The translations under genes and the position numbers were made by a program. The notes below the pieces were generated by a model. That model did not search any database. It was not told the DNA's origin and saw only the letters and a list, made by a program, of their open reading frames with translations. This document shows, piece after piece, positions 42,857 through 52,138 of a stretch of 57,684 bases of DNA. The stretch's first letter is position 1. Each line of letters starts with the position of its first letter. The stretch is from an uncultured Deinococcota bacterium (GTDB lineage Bacteria; Deinococcota; Deinococci; Deinococcales; Trueperaceae): the NCBI GenBank assembly GCA_947311535.1, contig CAMZLP010000061.1:1-57684 (forward strand), written 5' to 3'.

Positions 42857-42903
42857 AAAGAAGGCTCCATATTTATAGTTTTAAAGAAGGCTAAATATTT
42901 ATG
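42857..42903 (+). repeat. Tandem direct repeat duplicating a ribosome-site/start region
   Basis: AAAGAAGGCTCCATATTTATA (shared 18 of 21 bases) occurs at 42857-42877 and again at 42883-42903, where the last codon is the ATG of the next gene. In the first copy the ATG position reads ATA. The AAGAAGG part may act as ribosome-binding site. Confidence 0.6.
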
Positions 42904-43536
42904 AATCCCTCAACCGGTCTCCCCTTTTTTTTAATAGCTATATTTTGCTTTTTATTTTATAGTATTTTTACATACTATGGCATTAAAGCCATTCAAAACA
43001 AAAAATTATTTGGCTTTTTTAGCCGTCATTTATTGGCATTGTTACTTCTTACAAATGCCATACTTTTTACAGTCATCGGCTTGAGTATTTCGGCTTATAA
43101 ATCTTTAACTAACGAGCAGCTAGCCGCCAATATTCATATCAAAAAAATATCAGCTCAAAATTATTTGGCAAGCCTAAGCACCGCCAATGGCGTAGTAAAA
43201 GAATTTAGGATTTTAGGTGATCAGTTTTATATTGATGCCAAAATAATAAAATGGCATTATCTAAGCAATATTTTAGGCTTTAAAACTATTTATAAATTAG
43301 ACCGCTTAGGTGGCCGCTATATTGATATTGAGCAAGAGCAATCAAAACCACGTAGTTTATATCAGTTAGAAGAAAGCCCATCTTTTGACTTATTTAAATT
43401 ACAAAAGCGTTTTCCAATCTTACAAAAGCTTGTAGATGCCAAATATGGCTCAGCTAGTTTTTTAGAAGCAAAAGACAATACCGATTATCAGGTATTAGTT
43501 TCAACAACTGGTTTATTAATCAGAGAGTTACCCTAG
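42901..43536 (+). CDS. Conserved membrane protein of unknown function
   Basis: A 211-residue protein with two N-terminal hydrophobic segments (about residues 5-30 and 43-68) and a polar C-terminal domain. Conserved-looking parts are GDQFYIDAKIIKWHYLSNIL, IYKLDRLGGRYIDIEQEQ, FDLFKLQKRFPILQKLVDAK and YQVLVSTTGLLIREL. Very similar proteins in gamma-proteobacteria carry the unsupported label cation/multidrug efflux pump; the sequence shows no pump features. It precedes pepF by 12 bp and is probably co-transcribed. Function unknown. Confidence 0.78.
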   Translation: MNPSTGLPFFLIAIFCFLFYSIFTYYGIKAIQNKKLFGFFSRHLLALLLLTNAILFTVIGLSISAYKSLTNEQLAANIHIKKISAQNYLASLSTANGVVKEFRILGDQFYIDAKIIKWHYLSNILGFKTIYKLDRLGGRYIDIEQEQSKPRSLYQLEESPSFDLFKLQKRFPILQKLVDAKYGSASFLEAKDNTDYQVLVSTTGLLIRELP

Positions 43537-43548
43537 GGAGATTAAATT

Positions 43549-45324
43549 ATGAACTTACCACATTGGCAATTAAAGAATATTTACCCGAGTTTAGATAGTA
43601 AGCAATTAAAAGACTCAATTTTAGAATTAGGCAATATACAAGACAGGCTCGAGCAAAACTTAGCCAAAAACCCCAAACCCAGCCCCCAAGAATTTGAAAA
43701 CATGCTTGATTTATTAAGCCAAATGTATACTAAATCATCTGACATCCGTAGTTTCTTAACAGGCTTTATAGCCGTTGATGCCTTTAATGAGGAAGCTGCT
43801 AGATTGCGCTCGAGCCTAAACAAATTAAATAGCCAACGCAGTATTATCAGCAAACGTTTTACGGCCTTAGTAGCTAATTTAGATTTACAAGAAATCTATA
43901 AGCATTCAAAACTTGCAAAGACGCATTCGTTTTACTTAGAAAAATACCAAAAGCTTTCCAATCATTTATTAGCCCCAGAAGCCGAAGAAATAGTAGCTCA
44001 TTTAGCGCCTAGCTCCGCTGATGCTTTTGTGAAATTACAGGGAGATTTAATCTCAAAAACAAGCCTAAAAATCAAAATTGCTGATAGCGAGCAAGAATAT
44101 AACATAGCCCAGCTAAAGCAATTACAAAGCCATGCAAGCCCCCAAGTGAGAGAGCAAGCTTATAAGGCCGAGTTGACTCTGCTCGAGCAAAACCAATATT
44201 CATATGCAGCCGCTATGAACAGCATAAAGGGCTATGTTGGCAAATTAGCCAAAGAAAAAAATTGGGATTCAGTTCTAGATCAAGCCTTGTTTGCAAACAA
44301 CATTAGCCAAAAAAGCTTAACTGCCCTACAAGAGGCTGGTATTGATAGTTTAGCTAGTTTTAGAAACTATTATCGGGCAAAAGCAAAAATCTTGGGCAAA
44401 AATAAATTGCAATGGTTTGACATATTAGCCCCAATTAGCAATAAAGAATCAAAGACATTTTCTTGGCAAGAGGCCCAAGATTTCATCATAGAAAACTTTG
44501 GCAAATACTCCACCGAGCTAGCCGACTACGCCAAACGAGCTTTTGATAATAACTGGTTAGATGTACCATCTCGCAAAGGCAAACGCAATGGTGCTTTTTG
44601 TATGGGTATCCCTGGAGCCAAAGAATCTAGGATAATGCTCAATTTTGTAGGCAGCTTAGATGATCTATTTACCCTAGCTCATGAGCTGGGCCACGGCTAT
44701 CACAATGAACAAAAATATAAAGCCGGTCTTACAATTTTGCAGCAAGACACCCCCATGACTTTGGCAGAAACCGCCAGTATTTTTTGTGAAACAATTGTAG
44801 TAAATGCCATGCTAGAAAATGCTACTGACTTAGAAAGATTAGCTATTTTAGAACAAGATTTACTTGGTTCTGGGCAATTAGTTGTTGATATTTATTCTCG
44901 CTTTATTTTTGAAAAGACAGTATTTAACAAACGCCAAGAGCGTGAACTCAGTGTTACTGAATTTAAAGAAATTATGCTAAATGCTCAAGAAGAAACTTAT
45001 GCTGATGCAATAGCTACAAAACACCCGTTTGCGTGGGCACAAAAAGGGCATTATTACAGCACTAATCGTAGTTATTACAACTTCCCGTATACTTTTGGTT
45101 ATCTTTTTGGACTTGGTTTATATAACGAATATCAAAATAAGCCCGAAGGCTTTCAGGCAAGATACAACAAGCTCTTAGCTAGCACAGGTTTAGCTGATGC
45201 TAAGACCTTGGCCAAAGATTTTGGAATTGATATTGAAGACAAAGAGTTTTGGAAAAGCAGCTTAAGAATTGCTCAGGCTCGAGCCCAAGAATATATTAAA
45301 CTAGTTGACAAATACTATAGCTAG
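43549..45324 (+). CDS. pepF: Oligoendopeptidase F-like M3 metallopeptidase
   Basis: A 591-residue zinc peptidase of the M3B family. The zinc motif is LAHELGHGYHNE (HELGH at residues 378-382) with the third ligand Glu in MTLAETASIFCETIV. FCMGIPGAKESRIMLNFVGS comes before it, and ATKHPFAWAQKGHYYSTNRS and FPYTFGYLFGLGLYNEYQ form the substrate-binding C-terminal part. It degrades short peptides in the cytoplasm. No signal peptide. GGGAG lies before the ATG. Confidence 0.95.
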   Translation: MNLPHWQLKNIYPSLDSKQLKDSILELGNIQDRLEQNLAKNPKPSPQEFENMLDLLSQMYTKSSDIRSFLTGFIAVDAFNEEAARLRSSLNKLNSQRSIISKRFTALVANLDLQEIYKHSKLAKTHSFYLEKYQKLSNHLLAPEAEEIVAHLAPSSADAFVKLQGDLISKTSLKIKIADSEQEYNIAQLKQLQSHASPQVREQAYKAELTLLEQNQYSYAAAMNSIKGYVGKLAKEKNWDSVLDQALFANNISQKSLTALQEAGIDSLASFRNYYRAKAKILGKNKLQWFDILAPISNKESKTFSWQEAQDFIIENFGKYSTELADYAKRAFDNNWLDVPSRKGKRNGAFCMGIPGAKESRIMLNFVGSLDDLFTLAHELGHGYHNEQKYKAGLTILQQDTPMTLAETASIFCETIVVNAMLENATDLERLAILEQDLLGSGQLVVDIYSRFIFEKTVFNKRQERELSVTEFKEIMLNAQEETYADAIATKHPFAWAQKGHYYSTNRSYYNFPYTFGYLFGLGLYNEYQNKPEGFQARYNKLLASTGLADAKTLAKDFGIDIEDKEFWKSSLRIAQARAQEYIKLVDKYYS

Positions 45325-45591
45325 AACAATTTCCGTGTCTTAGCCTAGGCCAAAGCCTCAGTTCAAACTGTTTGAAACAAATTACAGAATCGGGGCTAAG
45401 GCTCCGACAAATCTATCGGCTGGCATATCCGCCATTTAATTATTACAAAGTCAACAAACTACTTCATAACTTCTCAGCCTGCAAATTATGTTTTGTAGCA
45501 TGGGCTTTGCCCACTGTCTATCGGAACATGGCAACAGCAATACCAACAGGTTAATTGTCAAAACTGAGATAATAGCAGCTAGCAATATCTC

Positions 45592-46464
45592 TTATTTATT
45601 CTTTCCCTGCTTGGCACTAACCGTTATAGCTACGCCAAGCAGTAATACTATTGCTGCAAACATAGTTGTGAGTGTGGGAGCTTCTTTAAAAAATAAAAAT
45701 GCCAAGATAGTGGATATTACTGGCTCAAACAAAATCATAGTAGCTACTACCGTGGGGTCAATATGCTTCATAGCATAGTTAATACCAGTATGCCCTATCA
45801 TCTGGGGGATCAATGCCAATAGCGCTATAATTGCAAAGCTTTTTGGGCTATAAGACAGATAATCTAGGCCTGCAACAAAAGGTAGTGGCAACAAAAATAT
45901 TGCAGCAGCCCCATATGCCAAGGCTACATAGGCATTTAAACTAACACCCCTGTGCTGAATTGCCCTACCGAGTAATAAATAAGCAGCCGCAGTAATAGCA
46001 CCTAGCAAAGCCAGCAAATCACCCAATAATGGGGCAGTACCAAAGCCAAAATCACCAAAACCAATTAAAGCACCACCAGCTATTGCTACCAAAACCCCAA
46101 GTAAAACCATAAAGCTTGGTGCCTTGCCATAAAATAACCAATTAAATAAGGTAACCCAAAGCGGCGTAGTAGCCACAATAGTCACACTAGCAGCTACACT
46201 TGTAAAATATAATGAGCTAATCCAAGTTGCAAAATGTACTGCCAAAAAAAGCCCAGCTAAAACAGCCATGCCAATTATTTGTTTGTCTAATTTAGCTTTT
46301 TTTAAGGCTCTTATGCTAACTGGCAATAAAAAAATACTGGCAAATAACATCCTATAAGCAGCAACAATTAAAGCCGGAGCAGTAGCAAGCCTAACCATAA
46401 TAGCAGCAGTACTCACAGCCAAGACGGCAAGCCCTAAAACAAAATAACTACGCTTTTGTATCAC
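45592..46464 (-). CDS. EamA/DMT-family transporter
   Basis: A 290-residue protein with ten hydrophobic segments in two EamA repeats; MVRLATAPALIVAAYRMLFA and GITAAAYLLLGRAIQHRGV-type helices begin the halves, and HIDPTVVATMILFEPVISTI is the typical segment 9. A second, distinct member lies at 20655-21515. Substrate unknown. The start is a GTG behind TAGAAT at 6 bases. The 267-bp convergent gap downstream contains no gene that I can support. Confidence 0.88.
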   Translation of the reverse strand: MIQKRSYFVLGLAVLAVSTAAIMVRLATAPALIVAAYRMLFASIFLLPVSIRALKKAKLDKQIIGMAVLAGLFLAVHFATWISSLYFTSVAASVTIVATTPLWVTLFNWLFYGKAPSFMVLLGVLVAIAGGALIGFGDFGFGTAPLLGDLLALLGAITAAAYLLLGRAIQHRGVSLNAYVALAYGAAAIFLLPLPFVAGLDYLSYSPKSFAIIALLALIPQMIGHTGINYAMKHIDPTVVATMILFEPVISTILAFLFFKEAPTLTTMFAAIVLLLGVAITVSAKQGKNK

Positions 46465-46470
46465 CCAGCT

Positions 46471-46476
46471 ATTCTA
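46471..46476 (-). promoter_or_regulatory. -10 box (TAGAAT) of the second EamA gene, leaderless
   Basis: Minus-strand TAGAAT ends 6 bases before the GTG at 46464, inside the 16-bp gap to the DUF423 gene. Confidence 0.45.
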
Positions 46477-46480
46477 ACTT

Positions 46481-46834
46481 TTAATTTTCTTTTTTGCTAA
46501 AAAATACCAGCGCCCATGCAGCCAGCTGCAGTACTCCACCAATAGGAGTAATAGCCCCAAAAATACCAATACCGCTAAGAGCCAAAGCATACAAACTACC
46601 CGAGAATACTAAGCTGCCCACAAAGATAAGTATTTTAGCTCGGTCTAGCTTACGTGCCAAAGCCGAAATAGCCAATAAACCAAGGCCATTGTACATTTGG
46701 TAGCGAACAGCCGTTTCAAAAATTTCTAAGTAATGTGCAGAAAGTATATTTTTTAATGCATGTGCTCCAAAAGCACCCAAGGCTATTGCTACAAATACCA
46801 GCAAAGCCCCTAATTTTACGCCGTCAGTTTTCAT
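46481..46834 (-). CDS. DUF423 family membrane protein
   Basis: A 117-residue protein with four membrane segments. The DUF423 pattern is complete: ALGAFGAHALKNILSAHYLE, then FETAVRYQMYNGLGLLAISA, and FSGSLYALALSGIGIFGAIT followed by PIGGVLQLAAWAL. The function of this small family (YgdD/YwdK) is not known. A strong AGGAGGT stands 9 bases before the ATG, so this gene has a leader. Confidence 0.92.
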   Translation of the reverse strand: MKTDGVKLGALLVFVAIALGAFGAHALKNILSAHYLEIFETAVRYQMYNGLGLLAISALARKLDRAKILIFVGSLVFSGSLYALALSGIGIFGAITPIGGVLQLAAWALVFFSKKEN

Positions 46835-46889
46835 ACTTCAACCTCCTAATATAGCTAGTATATTAACAGATTTTTAGCTCTTAACTGGT

Positions 46890-48674
46890 TTAGCGGCCAC
46901 CACCGCCACCACCGCTGCCGCCGCCACCACCGCCACCACTGCTCGAGCCTCCTGAGGATGCGCTGGCAGAAGCAGAGTTAAGTGCTGAGCTCATAGAATT
47001 AATCGATTTTGAAAAGCTAGAAAAATCGCTAAAATTAGTATTGGCCGAGCTGCCCATCCAACGCCCACGTCTCATCAGTTCATCTTCGGCAATGCCTACT
47101 AGTGGTGCAGCTTTACGAATATTTTTTAAAAAAGCAGCAGCAACACCCAAGGCAGCAGCATAGACAAAATATTTATCCCAAAGTTGATAAAAGTCGTTAG
47201 GAGCATCTTTCATAATTGTATAGTCTTTTAGAGTGCGTTTAAAACCTTGCCAAGCGTATACTTCTCTGGCAACTTCTGGTCGCCAAGACATAAGACTAAC
47301 TCCAGCAAGAAATAGCAAAACCATGCTAATAGCAACAAAAACAAAATAAATAATCCTCGGAGTGCTTATTAACATTGCTCCCATTAAACCCATAAGCACT
47401 GTTGCTGCCAAACTTATAACCATCCATCTGCTCGAGCCTGATTTACTCTCTTCGCTGATTAAGTCTCCACCAAAATAGCCCTCTACCCAAGTTCTAATTT
47501 TACGCTTCCACAAAGCCATAAAGCTCTCAATGTATTTTTTAGAATACTGCTTTAATTCTCTAAATTCCAAGTGGCTAGCGTCCCCTCTGGGGTTAGTAGC
47601 AGCTGCACGCTTTAGGTAATCTAAAACATCTTTTTCAAAGCTTTCTAATTCTGAATCATCTTTATTTAAATCCAGCATCATTTCAAACTTTTTACCCTTA
47701 CCAATAAACTCACCAAAGCCTCTACGTGCCAAATCCATAACTGTGGCATGAAAAGCAGGCCCCGAATCAAAGTTGTTTGTTTGGCTCATCATGGCTACCA
47801 CGGCAGCAGGCGGTAAATTAGAGGGTGGTTCAAAGTTATATTGCATGGTCTCTAGCTTAGGTTCACGGCCATATTTGTTATAAGCCTGCCAAATGCCCAT
47901 AGCCAATGCCAATAAAGCTAATAATCCGGGTAAAGCCATAAATGGGCTCGAGCGCAACTTAGCTATCAGAGTCTTCTCGGGTATTAACCCTACCCCCCTA
48001 GCTTCTTCTTCTAAGAGTTTTTCTAAACCAGGTTTTGAAGCTTGTTTTATAAATAAATGTGGCGGCATCAAATAGCGAATTTCTACCCCATCACCTTTAG
48101 GGATATTATTAAAATGCACTTTTAATTCATTGCGATTTTCAGATAATATTACCGTTGGCAATTCTTTATTTCCGAATCTATGAACATAGGCATCGTATGG
48201 AAATGCCATATCCCCAGGGATTTTTACAGTCAAATTATAGCCTTTGATTGTAGTATCAGCAGTACCACTAATCTGCCAAAACCACTGCACTACATCGCTA
48301 TAGTAATCAAGCGTATTTGTTAGTTTGTAATGAAAGCGAACTCTGCCGTTTGAAATCCTTTGAGAATGTTTTACTACTACCTCTTGCCCCCGCAGTCCGT
48401 TAGTGCAGCTTTGTTGATAGGCTCGAGCCTCATAACCGCTCAAGCTTCCAGAATCATCTAAGAGTAGTAATTCTTGCTTGCCAGTTAAAGGCACACATAA
48501 AAATGCCTCCCCAAAATCTTCATTGGTCCAGAGCGTACGCTCATCATTAACAATCACATCACCGTTTTCTAAAATCTCAACGGTTTGCACCACATCGCGC
48601 CATTCAAACCTAGCAAACGCAAAATTAAAAAGAAATAATAATAATAGTAAAGATATTTTGGTTTTAGTTCGCAT
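46890..48674 (-). CDS. DUF2207-type predicted membrane protein
   Basis: A 594-residue protein with a signal peptide (KISLLLLLFLFNFAFA), an extracytoplasmic DUF2207 domain including WRDVVQTVEILENGDVIVND, one membrane segment near residue 245 (PGLLALLALAMGIW), a cytoplasmic region with TMQYNFEPPSNLPPAAVVAM and ATVMDLARRGFGEFI, and two further segments. The end is a Ser then Gly-rich tail (GGSSSGGGGGGGSGG), which is common in this family. Function is unknown. TATAAT 7 bases before the ATG indicates leaderless transcription. Confidence 0.9.
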   Translation of the reverse strand: MRTKTKISLLLLLFLFNFAFARFEWRDVVQTVEILENGDVIVNDERTLWTNEDFGEAFLCVPLTGKQELLLLDDSGSLSGYEARAYQQSCTNGLRGQEVVVKHSQRISNGRVRFHYKLTNTLDYYSDVVQWFWQISGTADTTIKGYNLTVKIPGDMAFPYDAYVHRFGNKELPTVILSENRNELKVHFNNIPKGDGVEIRYLMPPHLFIKQASKPGLEKLLEEEARGVGLIPEKTLIAKLRSSPFMALPGLLALLALAMGIWQAYNKYGREPKLETMQYNFEPPSNLPPAAVVAMMSQTNNFDSGPAFHATVMDLARRGFGEFIGKGKKFEMMLDLNKDDSELESFEKDVLDYLKRAAATNPRGDASHLEFRELKQYSKKYIESFMALWKRKIRTWVEGYFGGDLISEESKSGSSRWMVISLAATVLMGLMGAMLISTPRIIYFVFVAISMVLLFLAGVSLMSWRPEVAREVYAWQGFKRTLKDYTIMKDAPNDFYQLWDKYFVYAAALGVAAAFLKNIRKAAPLVGIAEDELMRRGRWMGSSANTNFSDFSSFSKSINSMSSALNSASASASSGGSSSGGGGGGGSGGGGGGR

Positions 48675-48681
48675 AATGTTA

Positions 48682-48687
48682 ATTATA
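48682..48687 (-). promoter_or_regulatory. -10 box (TATAAT) of the DUF2207 gene, leaderless
   Basis: Perfect TATAAT on the minus strand, 7 bases before the ATG at 48674. Confidence 0.6.
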
Positions 48688-48875
48688 GGTCTATATAGCT
48701 AAAGCTGCTTGACTATATTTTACATTGCCTTGTTCAAATATTTATGAATTATTGATGATTGACTAGCTCTAAATCTTGATGTTATATTGAAATTGCCTAA
48801 AATGGCAAAGTTACAATTAGAGTTTTTGCAGGTTTTATAAAAAATACTGCTTATTAACACTAAAGGAGAAGTCGT

Positions 48876-50087
48876 ATGAATTTATCAAAGCGTTTTATCT
48901 TGACTATTGTTGTCAGCCTATTGTTGCTTGTCACAACTGCTATGGCCCAAGATAGTATCAAACTTGGAGCTGCTGTATCTCAGTCTGGTAAGTATTCCAC
49001 TAATGGCCTTCACACTATCAACGGTTACAACTTAGCTGTTGACCTTATAAACCAAGCTGGTGGCGTAAATATTGATGGAACTAGCTATAATTTGGAAATA
49101 ATCTATTATGATGATGAATCAACTGCAGCCCGTGGTGCTGAACTTGCTGAACGCTTGATAAAGCAAGACGGCGTAGACTATATGCTTGGTCCGTATTCAT
49201 CTGGTCTTACCAAAAGTATTGCTCCTGTTACCGAAAAATACGGTATCCCTATGGTAGAAGCTAATGGTGCTTCCAGAAGCTTATTTACCAATGGCTACAA
49301 AAACTTATTTGCAGTACTTTCTACGTCTGAGCAATACCTAGCATCTGCAATTGCCTTAGCTGCTGAGCTAGCCGAAGCAGAAGGTCGTGACCCTTCTAGC
49401 TTAAAAGTAGCACTAGCCTTTGAAAATGATCCATTTAGCCAAGATGTTCGGGCTGGCGTTATAGAAGATGCTGAGAGCTATGGCATGAAGATAATTATTG
49501 ATGACAGCCTACCGCAAGATTTAAATGATATGACTCCTACCCTAACCAAAGTACGCGCCCTAAAACCTGATATTTTAGTTGTTTCTGGCCATGCTAAGGG
49601 TGCTGCTACGGCAATTAGACAAATTGCCGAGCGTAATATCTATGTACCAATGCTCGCTATGACTCACTGCGATTCTGCAAAAATCATAGAAAAATTTGGT
49701 GACGCAGCCGAAAATACACTTTGTGCAGCTCAGTGGGCACCTAGCTTATCTTATAGTGATGATTTATTTGGCTCAGCTAGTGACTTTGCGGCTCTATTTG
49801 AAGAAACATATGGTTATGCACCACCTTACCAAGCTGCTGAATCTGCAGCTGCTGTAATGGTTTTTGCCGATGCACTAACAAGAGCTGGCACAACTGACAA
49901 AGCAGCCGTAAGAGATGCTCTTGCTGCAACTGATATGCAAACATTCTATGGCAATATCAAATTTGATGAAACTGGCAAAAATATTGCCAAACCTATGGTT
50001 TTATATCAAGTACAAAATGGTGAATTTAAGGTAGTAGCTCCTACCAAGTGGGCTTCATCTGAAGTAAATTACCCACGCCCTCGTTAA
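48876..50087 (+). CDS. livK: Amino-acid ABC transporter substrate-binding protein (LivK-like)
   Basis: A 403-residue periplasmic-type binding protein (peripla_BP_6). Signal peptide LTIVVSLLLLVTTAMAQ with cleavage near AMA-QD; no lipobox Cys. SIKLGAAVSQSGKYSTNGLH, DDESTAARGAELAERLI and YMLGPYSSGLTKSIAPVTEK are typical of LIV-type receptors, and PPYQAAESAAAVMVFADAL near the end is well conserved. First gene of the operon; AGGAGA precedes the ATG. The ligand may be branched-chain or other amino acids, or amides or urea; the sequence does not decide. Confidence 0.92.
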   Translation: MNLSKRFILTIVVSLLLLVTTAMAQDSIKLGAAVSQSGKYSTNGLHTINGYNLAVDLINQAGGVNIDGTSYNLEIIYYDDESTAARGAELAERLIKQDGVDYMLGPYSSGLTKSIAPVTEKYGIPMVEANGASRSLFTNGYKNLFAVLSTSEQYLASAIALAAELAEAEGRDPSSLKVALAFENDPFSQDVRAGVIEDAESYGMKIIIDDSLPQDLNDMTPTLTKVRALKPDILVVSGHAKGAATAIRQIAERNIYVPMLAMTHCDSAKIIEKFGDAAENTLCAAQWAPSLSYSDDLFGSASDFAALFEETYGYAPPYQAAESAAAVMVFADALTRAGTTDKAAVRDALAATDMQTFYGNIKFDETGKNIAKPMVLYQVQNGEFKVVAPTKWASSEVNYPRPR

Positions 50088-50110
50088 GCACAAACTAATA
50101 GTTTAAAACG

Positions 50111-50133
50111 TTGGGGGTCTAAAAAGCCCCCAA
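50111..50133 (+). terminator. Hairpin after livK (attenuator)
   Basis: TTGGGGG and CCCCCAA pair around a short A-rich loop in the 78-bp gap before livH. No U-run follows, so it may stabilise or partly terminate the livK message, which would keep the receptor in excess over the membrane parts. Confidence 0.5.
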
Positions 50134-50165
50134 TTCACTATCCAAATATAATCTAAAAGGGGTTT

Positions 50166-51107
50166 ATGAATCAAATTTTATCTAATTTAGAACTTTTAAA
50201 AATTGCACCACTAATCAATCTTGAGCTATTAGTAAATGGTTTATTAGTAGGCTCAATTTTTGCACTAATCGCTTATGGCATGGCACTTGTTTGGGGAGTA
50301 ATGGACATTATTAACGTTGCTCAGGGTGCTTTTGTAATTTTGGGTGGCTATGCTGCATTTTATTTTATCAATTTTGCAAGCAATCTATTTCCAGCAGCTT
50401 CTCCAATTATTTGGGTAATTTTATCCATTCCTATAGCTGCTGCTGCTGTTGCTTTATTTTCTTATCTGGTTTTTGCATCGGTAATTAGCCGAATATTAAA
50501 TCGAGATTTATTTGTTTCCTTACTGGCGACGTTTGGTATTGAGCTGGTATTACAACAACTTATGAACCAAGTATTTACAGCTGAAGACAGAATAATAGAC
50601 TCCGGGTTAGCAACAATTTCCATGTTTCAATATCAGGTTAATATTCCAGGCTCGAGGCTATTGGGAGCAGGTCTTGGGATAGCTACGGCAATAGTTATAG
50701 TATTAATAATGCGTTACTCTCGCTTTGGACAGGCTATTAGAGCAACCTCACAAAATGCTCGAGCCGCAGGTATTATGGGTATTGACACCAACAAAATTTA
50801 TGCCCTCACCTTTGCACTTAATGGGGCAATTTGCGGTGTAGCTGGCTCAATTGTAGCTTTTGTTTTTATTATTCACCCCTTTCAGGGTGTGATTTATACT
50901 TTGCGAAGTTTTGCCATAGTTATTTTGGCAGGTCTTGGCAACATAGCTGCTGTTATTTTGGCAGGCTTGGGCTTAGCAATCTACGAAAACTTTGCAGGCT
51001 TTATCTTTGGGCCACAATTACAAAATGCTTTTGTATTTTTGATTGTTCCGGTAGTTTTATTAATTCGCATGTATATTATGCGTAGGCAAAGGAAGTACCT
51101 AGAATGA
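50166..51107 (+). CDS. livH: Branched-chain amino-acid-type ABC permease LivH
   Basis: A 313-residue permease with eight or so membrane segments. LLVGSIFALIAYGMALVWGV and INVAQGAFVILGGYAAFYF are the LivH N-terminal signature; the cytoplasmic coupling loop is RYSRFGQAIRATSQNARAAG followed by GIDTNKIYALTFALNGA. AAGGGG stands before the ATG. It overlaps livM by the bases ATGA. Forms the channel with LivM. Confidence 0.94.
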   Translation: MNQILSNLELLKIAPLINLELLVNGLLVGSIFALIAYGMALVWGVMDIINVAQGAFVILGGYAAFYFINFASNLFPAASPIIWVILSIPIAAAAVALFSYLVFASVISRILNRDLFVSLLATFGIELVLQQLMNQVFTAEDRIIDSGLATISMFQYQVNIPGSRLLGAGLGIATAIVIVLIMRYSRFGQAIRATSQNARAAGIMGIDTNKIYALTFALNGAICGVAGSIVAFVFIIHPFQGVIYTLRSFAIVILAGLGNIAAVILAGLGLAIYENFAGFIFGPQLQNAFVFLIVPVVLLIRMYIMRRQRKYLE

Positions 51108-52138
51108 GAACTTGGCAAACAAACATTGCAACTTTAGTTATACTTGTCTTTTTTTTAGTCGCACCATTTTTATTTCCTAATAATATGTCGCAACTTTCTG
51201 ACCTAATGATTTTTATCTTAATCGCTTTAGCTTGGGATATGCTCGGTGGACAAATGGGTTATAACAGCTTTGGTAATGTCTTATTCTTTGGCATTGGCAT
51301 GTACATTGTTGCTAGTAGTGAAGTAATTTTAGGTGGTTTCAAATTAGCCGAATACACCTCAGCAATGGGTGGAAACCAAGGTTCTTTTATACTTACACCC
51401 AGCCAATATTTAATCGGCTTTGGTGTAGGAATAGCGCTTGCTTCTATTATAAATTTCTTTTTGGGTTTGTTAATAGGCTCGCAATTTTTACAAATGCGTG
51501 GCCACTATTTTGCTATTACCACCCTTGCCATTGGCGTAGCCGCCGCTGAGGTTGCTAGATCCATTCCTATAATAGGTGCAGGCTCCGGTATGAATTTTCC
51601 TCAGCCTCCTGACGGTGTGCCTTTGTTTCATATCTTGTATTATATGGGCTTGGCCCTAGTAGTTTTATTCTTCATATTTTTATCATGGCTCTATAAAACC
51701 CGCTTTGGTTTTATTATGAATGCCATCAGAGATGACGAAGACAAAGCTGAATCAATGGGTTTGCCAACAGCTTCTATCAAATCTACGGCTTGGGCAATTT
51801 CTGCATTTGTATTTGCTTATGCTGGAGCTTTATATGGCTCAGCCAAAAATTTTATTGACCCCTCAGAAGTAGCCTTTCCGTTTACTACCATTGGTGTTTG
51901 GATGATTTTAATGGCCATAATGGGTGGCATGGGTACCATTTGGGGCCCAATAATCGGCGCTATAGTATTCCAAATTTTTAAAGAATTATTTTGGACTTAT
52001 CTTTTTGGTTGGCAAAGAGTTGCCCTAGGTTTGCTAATTGTTATTATCGTAGTCTTTTTTCCAGATGGCATTATGGGTGCTTTTAATAATTGGAAAAAAC
52101 GCCGAAATTTACAAAATACTGCTAAGGCTAAAACATGA
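51104..52138 (+). CDS. livM: Branched-chain amino-acid-type ABC permease LivM
   Basis: A 344-residue permease. DLMIFILIALAWDMLGGQMG and YNSFGNVLFFGIGMYIVASS are family blocks; the coupling loop is RFGFIMNAIRDDEDKAESMG, and IMGGMGTIWGPIIGAIVFQI is typical of the last helices. It overlaps livH and livG by four bases each. Partner of LivH. Confidence 0.94.
   Translation: MRTWQTNIATLVILVFFLVAPFLFPNNMSQLSDLMIFILIALAWDMLGGQMGYNSFGNVLFFGIGMYIVASSEVILGGFKLAEYTSAMGGNQGSFILTPSQYLIGFGVGIALASIINFFLGLLIGSQFLQMRGHYFAITTLAIGVAAAEVARSIPIIGAGSGMNFPQPPDGVPLFHILYYMGLALVVLFFIFLSWLYKTRFGFIMNAIRDDEDKAESMGLPTASIKSTAWAISAFVFAYAGALYGSAKNFIDPSEVAFPFTTIGVWMILMAIMGGMGTIWGPIIGAIVFQIFKELFWTYLFGWQRVALGLLIVIIVVFFPDGIMGAFNNWKKRRNLQNTAKAKT

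Noticed and set aside
45372-45554. Open frame of 60 residues between pepF and the second EamA gene
   Set aside because: Composition and lack of a ribosome site or similarity suggest chance; the gap is convergent non-coding DNA.
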